Positions 12,501 through 23,726 of a DNA stretch of 64,000 nt are shown one piece after another. Made by a program: the position numbers and the translations under genes. Each line of letters begins with the position of its first letter. The stretch's first letter is position 1. The notes beneath the pieces were generated by a model. The model made no database searches. It saw nothing but the letters and a program-made list of their open reading frames with translations, and was not told the DNA's origin. The stretch is from the NCBI RefSeq assembly GCF_030272615.1, contig NC_081410.1, forward strand, positions 123,187,640 to 123,251,639, given 5' to 3'. Source of the DNA: Cryptomeria japonica (lineage: Eukaryota > Streptophyta > Pinopsida > Cupressales > Cupressaceae).

Positions 12501-13494
12501 ACCCCCACATGATTAATAATAAAACTTTACAAACAACTATAGGCTAAGATTAAATAAATAAATCAAATGGGGATTAATGGATAATTCAAAAGATAATAAA
12601 GTAAATAAATAACCACAACAAATATTAAACACTAAATAAATAAATAAACCATAAACAATAAATAAATAAACCACAAATATAAATTAGACAATAAATATTG
12701 AATAAAACGTAAATCAACATTAAATAAATAAACATTAAATACCAAAATACTAAATAATCAAAGGTCAATAATCAATAAATTACATTAAACATTAATAACC
12801 ATATAGTCTCACACCAATTAATTAAATAAATCAATAAACACTTGCATACTCACAAAGCCACAACTCACTAAAACACATGGCGAATTACGCCAAGATGCTG
12901 TCGACTCAAAGTGAACAACTTAGACCTATAGTATGTGAAGAGAACTCATGCCATCTCCAGACCACATACCATTGAGATTTAAAGACACACTTAGACCTGT
13001 GGAGCCAGGTGGAGTCGGTGTTTGGTACTTGCAAATCCTACAACCATAAAGTAATGATACAACATATATATCATAACAAGCAAGTGATAGGGAATCACGA
13101 TGACACATCCTGCTCACAATGAATGATGTGACATCGTCCCTCTCACGACGATAGTCATACAATAGTCAGACACATCGCACAATCAACTCATCATAGACTA
13201 GGGTTAGTGTAACCATAATAACATCAAATCCATGATCAATATAAACTATCAATAATTCATCACATAGTAATGCATATAAAATCCATCAAGCATATATGAT
13301 CTATCAAACACATATATTCATCGAATCACCTAATCAATAATGATAATGTCATCATCCATACAAATCATCAAAATAGCATGTCCACTAATGTCTAGCATCA
13401 TGATGAGTAACTAAAACACATGTATAATCATAATCCGAAACATCGTAAAGAGTCTAGATAAGTCTATCATGCATGAAATAAAAGTCAAGTCATG
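9551..13494. other. About 4 kb without genes, possibly a diverged long LTR related to SOLO1
   Basis: No domain or credible ORF is visible. The stretch shares scattered boxes in the same order with SOLO1. ACCATGTAGAACCAAAGGAACC near 10380 resembles ACCATGTGATCCCAAAATGG near 24650. A box around CAGACCTGTGGAGCCA/AGTGGAG near 12990 resembles the one at 29283-29310 and lies about 500 bases before the right end, as in SOLO1 (about 450). The right edge is near 13494, where GYP2 coding starts. No clean LTR start or target duplication was found, so the identity is tentative. 12520-12860 is rich in ATAAATAAA-like repeats. Confidence 0.35.
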
Positions 13495-13840
13495 TCAAGG
13501 AGGGACACTAGAAATGATATGGCCTAAATAATGCACCTTGTCCTGATAGAAGGTACACTTGGATATCTTACCAAAGAGTTTACGCTCCCTCAAGCACTAT
13601 AAAACTATTCTCAAATGCTTATCTTTCTCCTCCTTCAATTTTGAGTAAGTCAAGATATCATCTAGAAATATTAGCACAAAATCATCTAGGCAATCTTTTA
13701 AAACACTCTTCATTAGATTCATGAAAGTTGTTAAAGAATTAATCAACCTGTAAGGTACCATTATGAATTTGTAGTAGCCATAGTGAGTTCTAAAAGTTGT
13801 CTTTGAAATTTCCTCTTCCTTAATCCTCAACTGGTGGTAG
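13495..13840 (-). pseudogene. pol: GYP2 reverse transcriptase, C-terminal part of a split gypsy gene
   Basis: From 13840 down on the minus strand, SYHQLRIKEEEISKTTFRTH leads to YGYYKFIMVPYRLINSLTTF and FVLIFLDDILTYSK, where the catalytic box is FLDD. KLFGKISKCTFYQDKVHYLGHIIS follows after one stop. This is the second half of a Ty3/gypsy RT palm. The first half lies 27 kb away at 41226-41530 on the same strand, and the break point between them is exactly the TAT1 insertion. The C-terminal end is cut near 13495. Confidence 0.92.
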
Positions 13841-13844
13841 CTAG

Positions 13845-14039
13845 TGTAGACACCTAAAAATGTCTTGTCAATCATGTACTAATTATTCATCTTATTAGTT
13901 AAATAATTCTTTAATATTTAATTAAGCTAATTAGTTCTTCTAAACTAACTCAATCATCATCTTTCCACATTATTAATTATTCAATTTCCACTTCTTAATC
14001 AATTAATCATTTAACCCTCTTCAAATATTAATTAAATAT
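13845..14039 (+). repeat. TAT1 5' LTR, first piece
   Basis: Matches 40200-40394 closely, including the TGTAGACACC start and the AAGCTAATTAGTTCTTCTAA block. It breaks off at the poly(A) end of LINE-B. Confidence 0.92.
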
Positions 14040-14914
14040 TTTTTTTGATTGATAATGGGTAGTGGCCATAATAAAATTTTATTATTAAAAAAAAAACTAA
14101 TTACATAGTTTTTACAAGTCTAGTTCGGTGTGGGCACCGGTAGGAAAGAACCGAACAAAGAAAACCTATGGTCTTGCCCAAGGATATAATCCTGGAAAAT
14201 AACATCCTATCCCATGAGGGCTAAGTGCGAATCAATGTCTGGCATTAGCTGACTACAATGTGTGATTACATCAGTACATAACAATATAACCTCCCATGCT
14301 CACTCAAGATACTGCATGGAAAATATAATTGCATACAAGGATACCTTTCCATTTGATGACGAGTTCCAGTTCTCCAATCCCCTGTAATACAAATTCCTTG
14401 TCTAAAGAGATCAGAAAGTTTAAGCTTCCTCGATTGTCTAGAGATCCTGCAAAACCACTGAGAATTTTCTCGCTTGCAATTGTTAATTCAGGTTAATCTA
14501 GAAAGGTAAATAACCAAAAACTGTCATACAAATGAGTATTTTTGATCAATGGAAATTGAGAGACAGTTGCTTGACAAACATAAGAAGTGAATACATAAAA
14601 AAATAATGCTTCAAGAGTACCCAGTCCTGATCAATGTTACAGGGTAATTTGATAAATACATAAACTAGCTGTTGGAGGTAAATTACCTGCAACAACAACC
14701 TGTTAAAGCAAACTATGGAAGGACCGGAAAATTTCATAACCATCCAAGCCAGGGCCATGATAGCCATGGTTCCCCTCAAACTAAAATACAAGAAAGCATA
14801 ATCCATACAAATCGAAAGGAAAACCAACTTTGTAAAAGTGAAAAACTGGAAAGAAAAGTCTCTGAATTTTATAGCCATAGAGAAGCAAAGGGAGGAAAAG
14901 GAACAACAAATATA

Positions 14915-14955
<41 letters not shown>

Positions 14956-15060
14956 AATGTGTATATATAAGAATGCATAAAAAGAAGCACAAAGAGATGA
15001 AGAGGAAAAATAGATAAAAACAAGAATAAAAGAAATAGGTAACTATATATATACCACCCT
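14040..15060 (-). other. LINE-B 3' UTR and poly(A) tail
   Basis: The plus-strand TTTTTTGATTGATAATGGG is the complement of a LINE tail ending ...CCCATTATCAATCAAAAAAA. No protein domain is seen upstream. An (AT)n run at 14919-14952 lies at the border with LINE-A, which seems to have inserted in or beside it. The exact 5' edge of LINE-A between 14953 and 15110 is uncertain. Confidence 0.65.
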
Positions 15061-15114
15061 TTCTTCTTTTGCATGTTTCCCTTTTGTTCTTTATATATAT
15101 ATATAGTGGAAAAA

Positions 15115-16473
15115 ATGGAGCATAGAGAAGAGCAGGTTCGCGAGGAAGGGCAGGTGCGCGAGGCCAGGCGGGAGACCAGATTCAATCCGGAAAATAAATA
15201 TAAGAGAAATTTGCATGGCGACCCAGACAAACAGAAAAATGAAAAATGGAAAGTGTTTGGTGTGGATTGGGAGGAGAATGTTATTTCTGAATATGAAGAG
15301 ATTTGGGAAGACATTTTCCCTCGGGACCGCTACTTAGAAATGAAATCCAAAGATAATCTCATAAACCCTAAACAAAGAGTAGTGGATTTATCGGAGGAAG
15401 TAGCAGATGACAGATCTATCTTCAAAAATCATGCAATCATTGGGAGAATTGTTGGCCCTAAATTTCCTAGAACTTCAATCAGGTCTTGGGTAGATGAGCA
15501 TTGGGGTAAGCATGTTATCATTAAATTCTTACCGAAAGGTTTCTTTGTTGTAGTTTTTGCAGAGGCAGAGGGGAAAGATAGGATACTCCGCTCTCAAAAC
15601 TGGTTCTTGGATAGCCAGCCAATATATTTATAGGCCTGGTCTCCTAATTTCGATCCTACTCATTTGGTGATATATGATAAACCCTTATGGATCCATTTAT
15701 TTAATCTCCCTTTAGAATATTGGAGCAACCCTTGTTTAGAGCGAATAGGACGGACTCTGGGCACACTTCTGGAAATTGATGAAGCAATCATTGACGCAGG
15801 TCTATACACTTATGCCAGATTAAAAATTGCAGCGGTAAAAGAAATCCTTGCTTCTATTTCCATTATAACAAAAGAGGGGAGATGGGTTCAACAGGTGGAG
15901 ATCAAAAAAGACATCACACCATGTACCAGATGTGGTAGTAGGCGACACCCCGTCGAGAGGTATGGGATGTTTGTCAGGAAAGCGTTCAAAAATCCCTCCA
16001 ATAAATACATCAAAGTATGGAACCAAAAGCCTCCAGGGAATACAAAAAAACTTCTACTGATTGGCCTGAATTCTGCCAACATTAGTTTGCTCCCAAATGA
16101 CTTATCCCAAGAAAACACTACTTCCTCAGAAATTCCCATCTACAACAATATTCCTTCCCATGATCCATCATGATAGTTATCCCCTCCCCTCGCGCCCAAT
16201 CAGGACGTTACCAAGGAGGATAGGCTTTCTGTGGAAGGGTCTGAATCCTCATGGCCAGAGGATGAAATAGAAAATTTGGATGATTTAGATATTCTGGATA
16301 CCAGATGCATCAGTCAATCTACAAATGTACTCTTGGGCAGAACCAAAGGATCTAAGGGATGCAGAAGCCACAAAGCTATCAGAGAACAAAGAGCCCACGA
16401 AAAGGGAATTGTCAGTGTTCTAGATTATCTTAAAGTATCCAAGGGAGGAAAGCCCTCCCTTGGAGAAAGATGA
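15115..16473 (+). pseudogene. LINE-A ORF1: DUF4283-type RNA-binding protein with degenerate zinc knuckle
   Basis: The start ATG at 15115 gives MEHREEQVREEGQVREARRE. The frame is continuous to 16473 apart from stops at 15631, 16171 and 16174. DUF4283, the nucleic-acid binding domain typical of plant LINE ORF1 proteins, spans roughly residues 90-250 (WGKHVIIKFLPKGFFVVVF, WFLDSQPIYL, PLWIHLFNLPLEYWSNPCLE, LGTLLEIDEA). A CCHC-like knuckle follows at about residue 266 as CTRCGSRRHPVERY, with the last Cys replaced by Tyr. The acidic C-terminus has no domain. The stop codon overlaps the ORF2 start in an ATGA quartet at 16470-16473, which suggests termination-reinitiation coupling. Confidence 0.85.
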
Positions 16474-17263
16474 GAATTTCCTCTTGGAATGTCAGGGGTT
16501 TAGCCGCCCCTAACAAAAGACGCTTGGTCAAAAGGACCATGACCAAGCTTGTGTCAGATATTATTATGCTGCAAGAAACTAAGTTAAATCTAGAGAAGGC
16601 TCTGGAATTTAAAAATTTTTGCTATTACTAGGATGGTATGTTTTAGGAGGCACGAGGCACGGCAGGAGGGCTTGGGATCCTATGGAACCCGTCATACATC
16701 AAGGTAAGTTTTATCGCTTCCCATGAGTTTTGGATGGCATGTTATGTTAAATGTAAAAAGTCAAACCTGTGTTTCTTGTTGTTCAACATCTATGGACCAA
16801 CTAAAATAGAAGACAAGCGTAAGGTATGGTATGAGGTGACTGAGTTGGCTCTTAGGTTGGATTTGGGGAAAGTTGTCATGGTAGGGGACTTCAATGCTAT
16901 TGTTAGTGTACAAGACAAAGAGGTGGTTTAAGGAAGGCTTCTAAGGTGGCCGAAGATTTTAGGGATTTTGTAACCAATTGTAAAGTGGTTGATATCATCC
17001 CCAAGAATGGGTCTTTTACTTGGAATAACAGAAGGCGATATTTTGCGAATATCGCTGAAAGGTTGGACAGGTTCTTAGTAGGGGAGTGGTGGATGTTAAG
17101 CCATCATTCCATCTATTCTGCTATCGAACCCCAAAGTGGGTCAGATCACTATCCTATATCACTAAACATAGGGCAAGACACTGAGCAACATAAGAATTAT
17201 TTCAAATTCCTAAGTATGTGGTGGCAGGACCTGACACTTCTTAGTCATATTAAAAGCTGGTAG
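16470..17263 (+). pseudogene. LINE-A ORF2: APE-type endonuclease domain
   Basis: The ATG at 16470 opens with MRISSWNVRGLAAPNKRRLV, the typical start of plant LINE endonucleases. IIMLQETKL holds the catalytic Glu, NIYGP is present, VMVGDFNAI holds the Asp/Asn pair and SDHYPISL holds the C-terminal Asp-His. The enzyme nicks the target DNA to prime reverse transcription. Stops lie at 16629, 16644 and 16929, and a frameshift lies between 16929 and 16946; the C-terminal third (16946-17263) is in another frame. Confidence 0.9.
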
Positions 17264-19260
17264 ATTGAAAGTAATGTCTTCTCTGGTTCCCCTAGCTTCA
17301 AATTCACCAAAAGGTTACAATATGTCAAAAGGAGATTAAAGGACTGGAACTGAACCTCCTTCAAAAATGTCTTCACAGAAAAAGATAGGATTGAAGAAGA
17401 ATTAGAAGCAGTTAACTCATTAGTGATGGCTCGTGGAATAACAAATGTGGAATTTGAAGCTGAAAAATCCCTCAAGAATCAGTATTCTGAGATTCTGCAG
17501 AGAGAAGAATTGTACTGGGGGGACAAGACGAGGGAGCATTGGATTGCTGAGGGAGATATGAACACCAAATTTTTCCATGCTTCTGTAAAAGCAAGAAAAT
17601 GCGCCAACAGAATCTGTTCGATCCAAGATATGAATAACTCTTGGGTCCATACTCCTAAGGAAATAGAACAAGTAGCTCTAGATTACTTCAAGAGGCTATT
17701 GGGAGATGGTAGGGCGGATGAGTCCACCTCCTTCCCAGTTCTAGATGACATTATTCACTTGATTCTATCTGATGAGGATGGAAAGTTGTTGATGGCCCCT
17801 TTTACCTTAGATGAGGTTAAATCGGCCACCTTTGCGCTGCACTCGAACAAGACGCCTGGTCTGGATGGGTTAAATGCTGATTTCTTTCAAAAATGCTGGC
17901 ACTTTTTGGGGGTGGATATTTGGAGGGTGGTCAAAGATTTTAGGAAGGGTGGAAAATTTGTCAAAGAGATAAATCATACCTTGATTTGCCTTATTCCCAA
18001 AAAAGTGGAGTGCAGCTCTATGAAGGATTTTCGACCGACATCTCTATGCAACATACTGTACAAGATCATCTCCAAAGCTCTAGCAGAGAGACTTAAAGCT
18101 TTGCTTCCCAAGCTGATTTCAGAACACCAAAATAGTTTTACCATGGGAAGGGAGATAGCCAACAGTATTATCCTAGTTTCAAAAGGCATACACACCATGC
18201 ATAAAGAGAAGATTGGAGGAATGGTAGTTAAGTTGGATTTGGAAAAAGCTTATGACCGGGTGGTATGGAAGTTCCTTCTCTGTGTCCTTGAAAAAATTAG
18301 TTTTCCTCCCTAATGGATCGCTTGCATTAAGTTTTGTATCTCTATGCTCAATTTCTCTCTGTTGGTTAATGAGAGTGTTTGTCATTTTTTTTCTGCCACT
18401 AACGGCCTGAGACAAGGCGACCCCCTCTCCCCTTAATTTTCATCATTATGGCAAAAGTTCTGGGAAGATTAATTCAAAAAAAGAACTTGCAAGGGAAATG
18501 GAAAGGCATCTGTATTCATGATCAACTAAGTGCCATCACACACTCTCAATTTGTAGACAACACGGTGGTTTTTGGGGAGGCCTCTATGGTAGAAGCTAGA
18601 TGCATATTAGAAACCTTGGAACAATATTCAAAACTCTTAGGCTGGGTAATGAACAGGGATAAGTCACAACTTTTTATTTTTAACACCTATAGACAAACGT
18701 AGACAAGAATCTTGGGTCTCCTGGGGATCAAAATAGAGGAACTTCCTATGAAGTACTTGGGCAATGAAATCGACACGGGGATGTCATCAAACTCATACTT
18801 GGGATGATATGAAACAATCCTTCGTGGCCAAATTATCACAATGGAAGAATAGATGGTTATCTCAAGATAGGTGTTTCACAATGATCTGATCAGTTCTATT
18901 CGCTATTCCAATCTATAGCATGTCATGCTTTAGAATGCCACAAGTGATCGGGAAGAACTTAGATAACATGTTGAGAAAATTTGTGTGGGAAGGGGATAAA
19001 GATGCTAGCAAAATTCTCCTCATCAACTGGGAAACGATGTGTTATAACAAAGAATCGGGGTGGGGGGGGGGCAGGTTTAAGGAAAATGGATCTCCAAAAC
19101 ATTGCCCTTGGTGCAAAACTCTCTTGGAAGATGTATCGGGAACCTCAAAAACTCTGGTGCAAAATATTTCAGAAGAAGTATCTTGATACGGATCAACCAG
19201 ATAGAATCTTTACAGTGGCAAATGCAAACATAGGTTCTGCTTCTTAGAATTTTCAATGGG
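17264..19260 (+). pseudogene. LINE-A ORF2: reverse transcriptase domain
   Basis: The 296-codon open piece 17423-18313 shows HWIAEGDMNTKFFHAS, HSNKTPGLDGLNADFF, FRPTSLCNILYKIISKALAE, HQNSFTMGREI and the palm motif A VVKLDLEKAYDRVVW. NGLRQGDPLSP follows, then a frameshift near 18436 and the motif C region SQFVDNTVVFG at about 18544-18576. The catalytic FADD is FVDN here, so the second Asp is lost. The thumb region MPQVIGKNLDNMLRKFVWEG and LRKMDLQNIALGAKLSWKMY follows to 19260. Confidence 0.92.
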
Positions 19261-20214
19261 ATTGTAGATCCGTGATAACAGACCACATCTCTTGGCATAT
19301 CGGGTGAGGGAACATAGCAAAATTATGTGAGGATTCATGGGAGGGTGAACCAATATTAAACAAATTATTTGTGGATCAAGATTGGATTAATATAATAAAA
19401 GACCGGTACGGTTCTTATGTTGGGGACTACTTTGACACAGATTCCTCTAATGGTAGTATCAGAAATTGGAAATAGGTGGATATTGGATGTCAAGTACTTT
19501 GCGATCAGCTAAGATCCATACTTAGCAGAAAAAATATTCCAGTGTCCAACGAAGAAGATAGTATCTTCTGGTGCGGCTCGAAGTCAGGTGCGTATAGTGT
19601 GAAATTGGGATATAAGGTCCAAAGGGAAAAAGGCCCGTACACTGACTGGCCATCTAAGTTGTGCTGGCACAATAGACTTCTCCCCAAAGTTGGTGCCTTT
19701 CTATGGATCGGTCTATATAACAGAGTCCTCATAGGGGATAGGCTCAAACTGATAGGCATCTCTAGCCCAAGCATATGTGTTTTATGTAAGAACTTGGAAG
19801 AATCTGTTGACCATCTACTATATACTTGCCCAATGGCAGAGGCCTGTTGGAACTGGTTTTTAGATCAAATAAACTACACTACCATTAGGAATTTGAAATT
19901 GAAGGATTTCCTTGCCTCATGGCCTTAGAATAGATCTTCAATGTGGAGTGACATTTGGACTACAGGCCCGTCAACGATCGCTTGGCATATATGGAAGGAA
20001 AGGAATAGAAGAATTTTTAAAGAAAAGTGTCTTCCAGTGGACAAACTCATTGAGTGTATCAAAGTGTCAATAGAAGAAATGACCAATGGGAAGCAGAGAA
20101 AGTAGATCCAACACTATAATGAATGGGATAGAAGTATGGAGAAAAATTGGTTCCTAGTCACCCCTTCTTAGTTGCCTAAGCTATCTGTCAAGAAAGGCAA
20201 TAAAAAACATATCA
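19261..20214 (+). pseudogene. LINE-A ORF2: zinc-finger (zf-RVT) and linker region
   Basis: The open piece 19476-19928 contains DSIFWCGSKSGAYSVKLGY, WHNRLLPKVGAFLWIGLYNR and CVLCKNLEESVDHLLYTC followed by ACWNW. This is the CCHC finger found after the RT of plant LINEs. A stop at 19926 precedes AWHIWKERNRRIFKEKC, the usual link to RNase H. It probably helps bind element RNA or target DNA. Confidence 0.88.
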
Positions 20215-20705
20215 AATGGAAGGCACCCCTCATGGGATGGATGAAGCTAAATTTTGATGGTGCATGTTGAGGCAACCCTGGGGTTTTTGGTTTTGGGGCT
20301 GTAATATATAACAGTGAAGGTAAATTATTATTGGGCATTTATGGGGCCATGAGGGTGGCCACCAATAATGAAGCAGAAATTCGAGCCCTAATGGAAGGCC
20401 TTAAACTATGCATCACCAATAAAATGACCAAGATAGTCATTGAAGGGGACTCCTTAGTTATTATTCAAGGGATTATTAAAAGGAATTTCCAGAGTAGAAA
20501 CCTAAACAAATGGGTCCCATGCATATCCCGACTTCTCACTGATATCGACCATTATGAAATTGCTCACACATATAGAGAGGGCAATCGGGTGGCAGACTGT
20601 GTTGCCAATATGGGCGCTGACATCCCCCATGGTACTGTTACTTTTGATATACACTCAACCTTAGAATCAATCTGGGATCTAATCAAAGCCGATCATGCTC
20701 AGTAA
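20215..20705 (+). pseudogene. LINE-A ORF2: RNase H domain
   Basis: MKLNFDGAC, then a stop in place of a codon, GNPGVFGFGAVIYNSEGK, ATNNEAEIRALMEGL, IVIEGDSLVIIQGI and HTYREGNRVADCVANMGAD are present. All four acidic residues of the D-E-D-D set can be seen, along with the His of the C-terminal handle. Plant L1 elements are known to carry an archaeal-like RNase H at this place. The frame ends at TAA 20703-20705. Confidence 0.92.
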
Positions 20706-20870
20706 GGTTTCCCCGACGGCTTCAATTTTGGCAGCCTGATAGGACACTATTGGGATTCGGGGTCTGTTTTTTATCGTTGCACCCTTAAGGGTAGTGGGAG
20801 ATATAGCCATGTGGCTCGAAAACATAGTAGACCTAAAGACAATTCTAACACTTTATGATTTCTTGGTTAC

Positions 20871-21553
20871 ATGATAGATTCTACAATCCTCATTGAGGAG
20901 AGTGCGGTCTTGATGAAGCTTCTAGATTGGGATGTATGTTGCTATTTATGTGGTCGCTCTCTGTATGCTTCCATATCCGAATTGTCTTCTTCTGAGTGGG
21001 AATTGTGGAAAATATGGCCTACTTTGGAAGCATCTCATGTGTTATCTGTGAGGAGGATCTGAGGGGACAACTGCAGAATTTGTTCTTCAAAGTGGATGTG
21101 GCCTATGACGCCATGGAGGGACTGATAAGTGTGGCCCTCAATCATCAAAGGCATTGGTGCGACTCAAAGATTCTTGAAGCCATGCTAGTCCCGGTGGTGG
21201 ATGTCCTGGAGTCAAGTGAAATGTTGGTTGGGCTTCTCGATGGGTTTGTTAAACCCTTGGTGGTGGACGAAGTGGCTAATTGTATTCTAAGTTTACCATC
21301 TGATTGTAGGCTTAGTATCCTAAAAGTTTATTTCTAGATGGAACTCTACCTGCCATCGGACAGTTCGAATGACGGGTCGTCTGAGGAGGATGGGGAGGAG
21401 TTAGACAACGACAGGCACAACCGTGCTATGGAAAAATATCTAGCGAAGATGGCTGAGCGGGAAAAACTAAGAATCTTCAGTGAGAATGCATGGGAGGTGT
21501 TTCGTTGCGTAGTTAAGAACAGAAACATGGAGCCCTTCAGGAGAGTTACCTGA
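20871..21553 (+). pseudogene. LINE-A ORF3: unrecognised protein encoded downstream of RNase H
   Basis: After a gap of 165 bases, an ATG at 20871 opens MIDSTILIEESAVLMKLLDW. A frameshift near 20990 leads into MAYFGSISCVICEEDLRGQL, then a Leu/Val-rich part (LEAMLVPVVDVLESSEMLVG, VANCILSLPSDCRLSILKVY), one stop at 21335 and an acidic tail (LPSDSSNDGSSEEDGEELDN) ending with a Lys/Arg/Glu-rich helix at 21553. Two CxxC pairs (CYLC in the first piece, CVIC in the second) could form a zinc site. About 228 codons in all. I know no family for it. It lies before the LINE 3' end and is therefore part of the element, not the host. Confidence 0.6.
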
Positions 21554-21754
21554 TCAGAAGAGTGGTGGTTGTCTGTCTAATCGACCGATAATATTATCCA
21601 AGTTGGAGAATGTACTTCTGCTATTCTACAAGCCCTGCGTGGCAATTAGCAGTAGATAGGCATACGAGGGCTGGTTTATGCCATTTTGTTTCGGCATTTT
21701 ATGTAATCTTTTTAATATTAATATAGGGCATTATCCCCACACTTGATAGCACTT

Positions 21755-21806
<52 letters not shown>
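21554..21806 (+). other. LINE-A 3' UTR and (TA)n run
   Basis: The sequence includes GGCATTTTATGTAATCTTTT and ATTATCCCCACACTTGATAG before a 47-base (TA)n run starting at 21760. No ORF is present. The LINE end lies at or within the (TA)n run. Confidence 0.6.
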
Positions 21807-21808
<2 letters not shown>

Positions 21809-22184
21809 AAAAGGAAAACAAAAAAGAAACCAATAAAAACCTAGAAGGGAGAAAGGGAAAAACAAATACTGAGATTATAAATGAAGGAGGAAATATGTCT
21901 GCCGATAAATCTCTGAGAAAATTCTAAAAGACATGGAATTAACCAATTAAAGTAGGGAACCCATGAGATATGTAAGATCAAACTACTTATAAGTTATTAT
22001 ACAACTGCAAGGAGCACCAAATAGAGATACTAAGCTAAAAAAATGAGAGTCATCAGGATACTACTACTAATTGCCAAAGTGTCTCAAAATTTTACTTGAA
22101 AGTTCTTAAGTCTGGAGAGTTAACAGAGAAGACTATAGATGTCTATAATACTGAGCAAGTTCTATTTTTAAACCACTACCCATA
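21807..22184 (-). other. LINE-B 3' UTR, upstream piece
   Basis: This stretch lies between the end of ORF3-B (22185) and the LINE-A insertion. It is A/G-rich on the plus strand and holds no ORF or domain. Confidence 0.5.
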
Positions 22185-22636
22185 AACTTAGCTAAGTGAA
22201 ATTGCTCCCTTTCCCTTATTCCTTGCATGAACTGAAGACGAAGCTTTCAGAGAAGCTGAGTTTTCCAGATTTGGCACCTCCAGAGCAATTCCTTTTTCCA
22301 TGTCCAAGCTCAATCCTTCATCCCTCAGGTAAACAGTTAGCCAATGCTTATAGGGAGGTAATTTCACATGAAACCACCACATAAGGCAATTTACATTCCT
22401 TTGTATGATAGGGCGTTTGTTTGGGAACTTAACTGAGTCTTCCATTGACAGAATTGGCAAATGGGGGACCTAGCGATTATTCCACATTAGGATATCATAA
22501 TTCTCGGGTCTAGGGGCTAGGAGGTCACTGGTTACATTAACCATGACTCGATCTAATTCCCCTAGAATACTATGTTTAAACACCTTGTAACAAAGCTTCC
22601 TAATATTGTCCTTGTCGGGCGCAAAATTAACTTAGC
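22185..22636 (-). pseudogene. LINE-B ORF3: unrecognised protein downstream of RNase H
   Basis: On the minus strand a coherent frame runs from VNFAPDKDNIRKLCYKVFKH through ELDRVMVNVTSDLLAPRPEN to a stop at about 22475, then MEDSVKFPNKRPIIQRNVNC, MWWFHVKLPPYKHWLTVYLR and a Lys/Ser-rich tail ending at a stop just below 22188. The balanced composition and single nonsense codon indicate a former gene. Its start is lost in the microsatellite at 22640-22916. It shows no clear similarity to ORF3 of LINE-A or LINE-C. No family recognised. Confidence 0.5.
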
Positions 22637-22643
22637 ATAATTA

Positions 22644-22664
22644 ATATATATATATGTAATTATA

Positions 22665-22738
<74 letters not shown>

Positions 22739-22916
22739 GTATGTATACATGTATATGTATATATATATATATATATATACATATACATGTATACATGTAT
22801 GTACATGCATATATATAAATGTATACATGTATGTACATGTGTATATATATATACATACTTGTGTATGTACATGTATATATACATGTACATACACATGTAT
22901 GTATATATATATTGAA
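22644..22916. repeat. Compound microsatellite: (GT)n and (ATGTAC)-type units
   Basis: A GT run of about 30 units (22673-22734) is followed by interspersed TATACATG, ATGTAC and TATA units to 22912. The long translations across it are repeat artefacts. It lies within LINE-B. Confidence 0.95.
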
Positions 22917-22919
22917 ATT

Positions 22920-23283
22920 TTTATATATTGGTAAGAATAAAGGTAGAGAACAAAGGAAATAAAAAGAGACAAAAGGCAAGAAGAGAGAGAGAGAGAAGAT
23001 AAAAGGAAACACAGCTAGACAAACAACAACCAGACAGAAACAAAGAAAGCAATAAAGGAAAAAAGAAGAAGAAGAGACGAGAAAGGTGAAGGTTAACAAA
23101 GAGAAGGGGAGACCGAAAAAGAGAGAAGCAGACAGAAGAGGAAAGAGAAGGCAATAAAAGAGAGCATAAAGAAGAGAAAAATAAATAAAAGAAAAAACAA
23201 AAAAGGCATAGGAAGGAGCACAAAGAGAGAACAGACAACAAAGAGGGTAGCAGAAACAGAGGGGGAGAGTATAGTAGAACATC
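22920..23283. repeat. Purine-rich tract of about 350 bases
   Basis: The plus strand is almost free of T over long runs (for example GAAGAGAGAGAGAGAGAAGA near 22980 and the A/G/AC-rich sequence up to 23280). It is bordered on both sides by microsatellites and lies in the 3' half of LINE-B, where the LINE sense strand is pyrimidine-rich. Such tracts can form triplex DNA. Confidence 0.8.
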
Positions 23284-23285
23284 AA

Positions 23286-23462
23286 AGGAAGATAAATAAA
23301 TAAATAAATAAATATATATACACATTTAGATATATCTATATGTATACGTATATTCGCAGATATACATTTTATTTGAAATATACGTATATCTATATCTATA
23401 TGTATATATATATGCACATACATACATACATACATACATACATACATACATACATACATACA

Positions 23463-23536
<74 letters not shown>

Positions 23537-23580
23537 TATATTTATTTATATATATGTATATCTATATATCTATATGTAAT
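23286..23580. repeat. Compound microsatellite: (AAAT)n, (ACAT)n, (TA)n
   Basis: A short AAAT run at 23293-23312 is followed by TATATC/ATACGTAT units, about 19 copies of CATA/TACA at 23414-23491 and a (TA)n run to 23531. The sequence has no coding value. Confidence 0.95.
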
Positions 23581-23726
23581 TATATAAATATATAAGTATA
23601 AAATGATAATGAACCTTCAAAGAAAAGTGAGGAACTATAAGATTTATATTTAAGGGCATAGATGCTTATATTGGATTCAAATATTCTAATTTCTACTGAT
23701 ATTATATGACAAATCAGGCTATCTCC

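Larger units (their letters stand above)
15061..21806 (+). mobile_element. LINE-A: full-length plant L1-type LINE with RNase H and a third ORF
   Basis: Order on the plus strand: ORF1 (15115-16473), ORF2 with endonuclease, RT, zinc finger and RNase H (16470-20705), ORF3 (20871-21553), 3' UTR, and a (TA)n tract (21760-21806). It is in the opposite orientation to LINE-B, whose 3' UTR it splits. Both ends lie at (TA)n runs, which hides the target duplication. Stops and frameshifts show that it is inactive, but the domains are easy to follow, so it is younger than GYP2. Confidence 0.88.

Noticed and set aside
14546-15314. Minus-strand ORFs with hydrophobic stretches
   Set aside because: They overlap LINE-A ORF1 on the other strand and an (AT)n run; the plus-strand reading has a recognised domain.
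23414-23491. Regular CATA repeat resembling a repeat-spacer array
   Set aside because: It is a plain tetranucleotide microsatellite without spacers; CRISPR is not expected in plant nuclear DNA.
22562-23579. Open frame of 298 codons and others, with apparent membrane-like segments
   Set aside because: They run through (GT)n, (TA)n, (CATA)n and the purine tract; the hydrophobic look comes from repeat translation.
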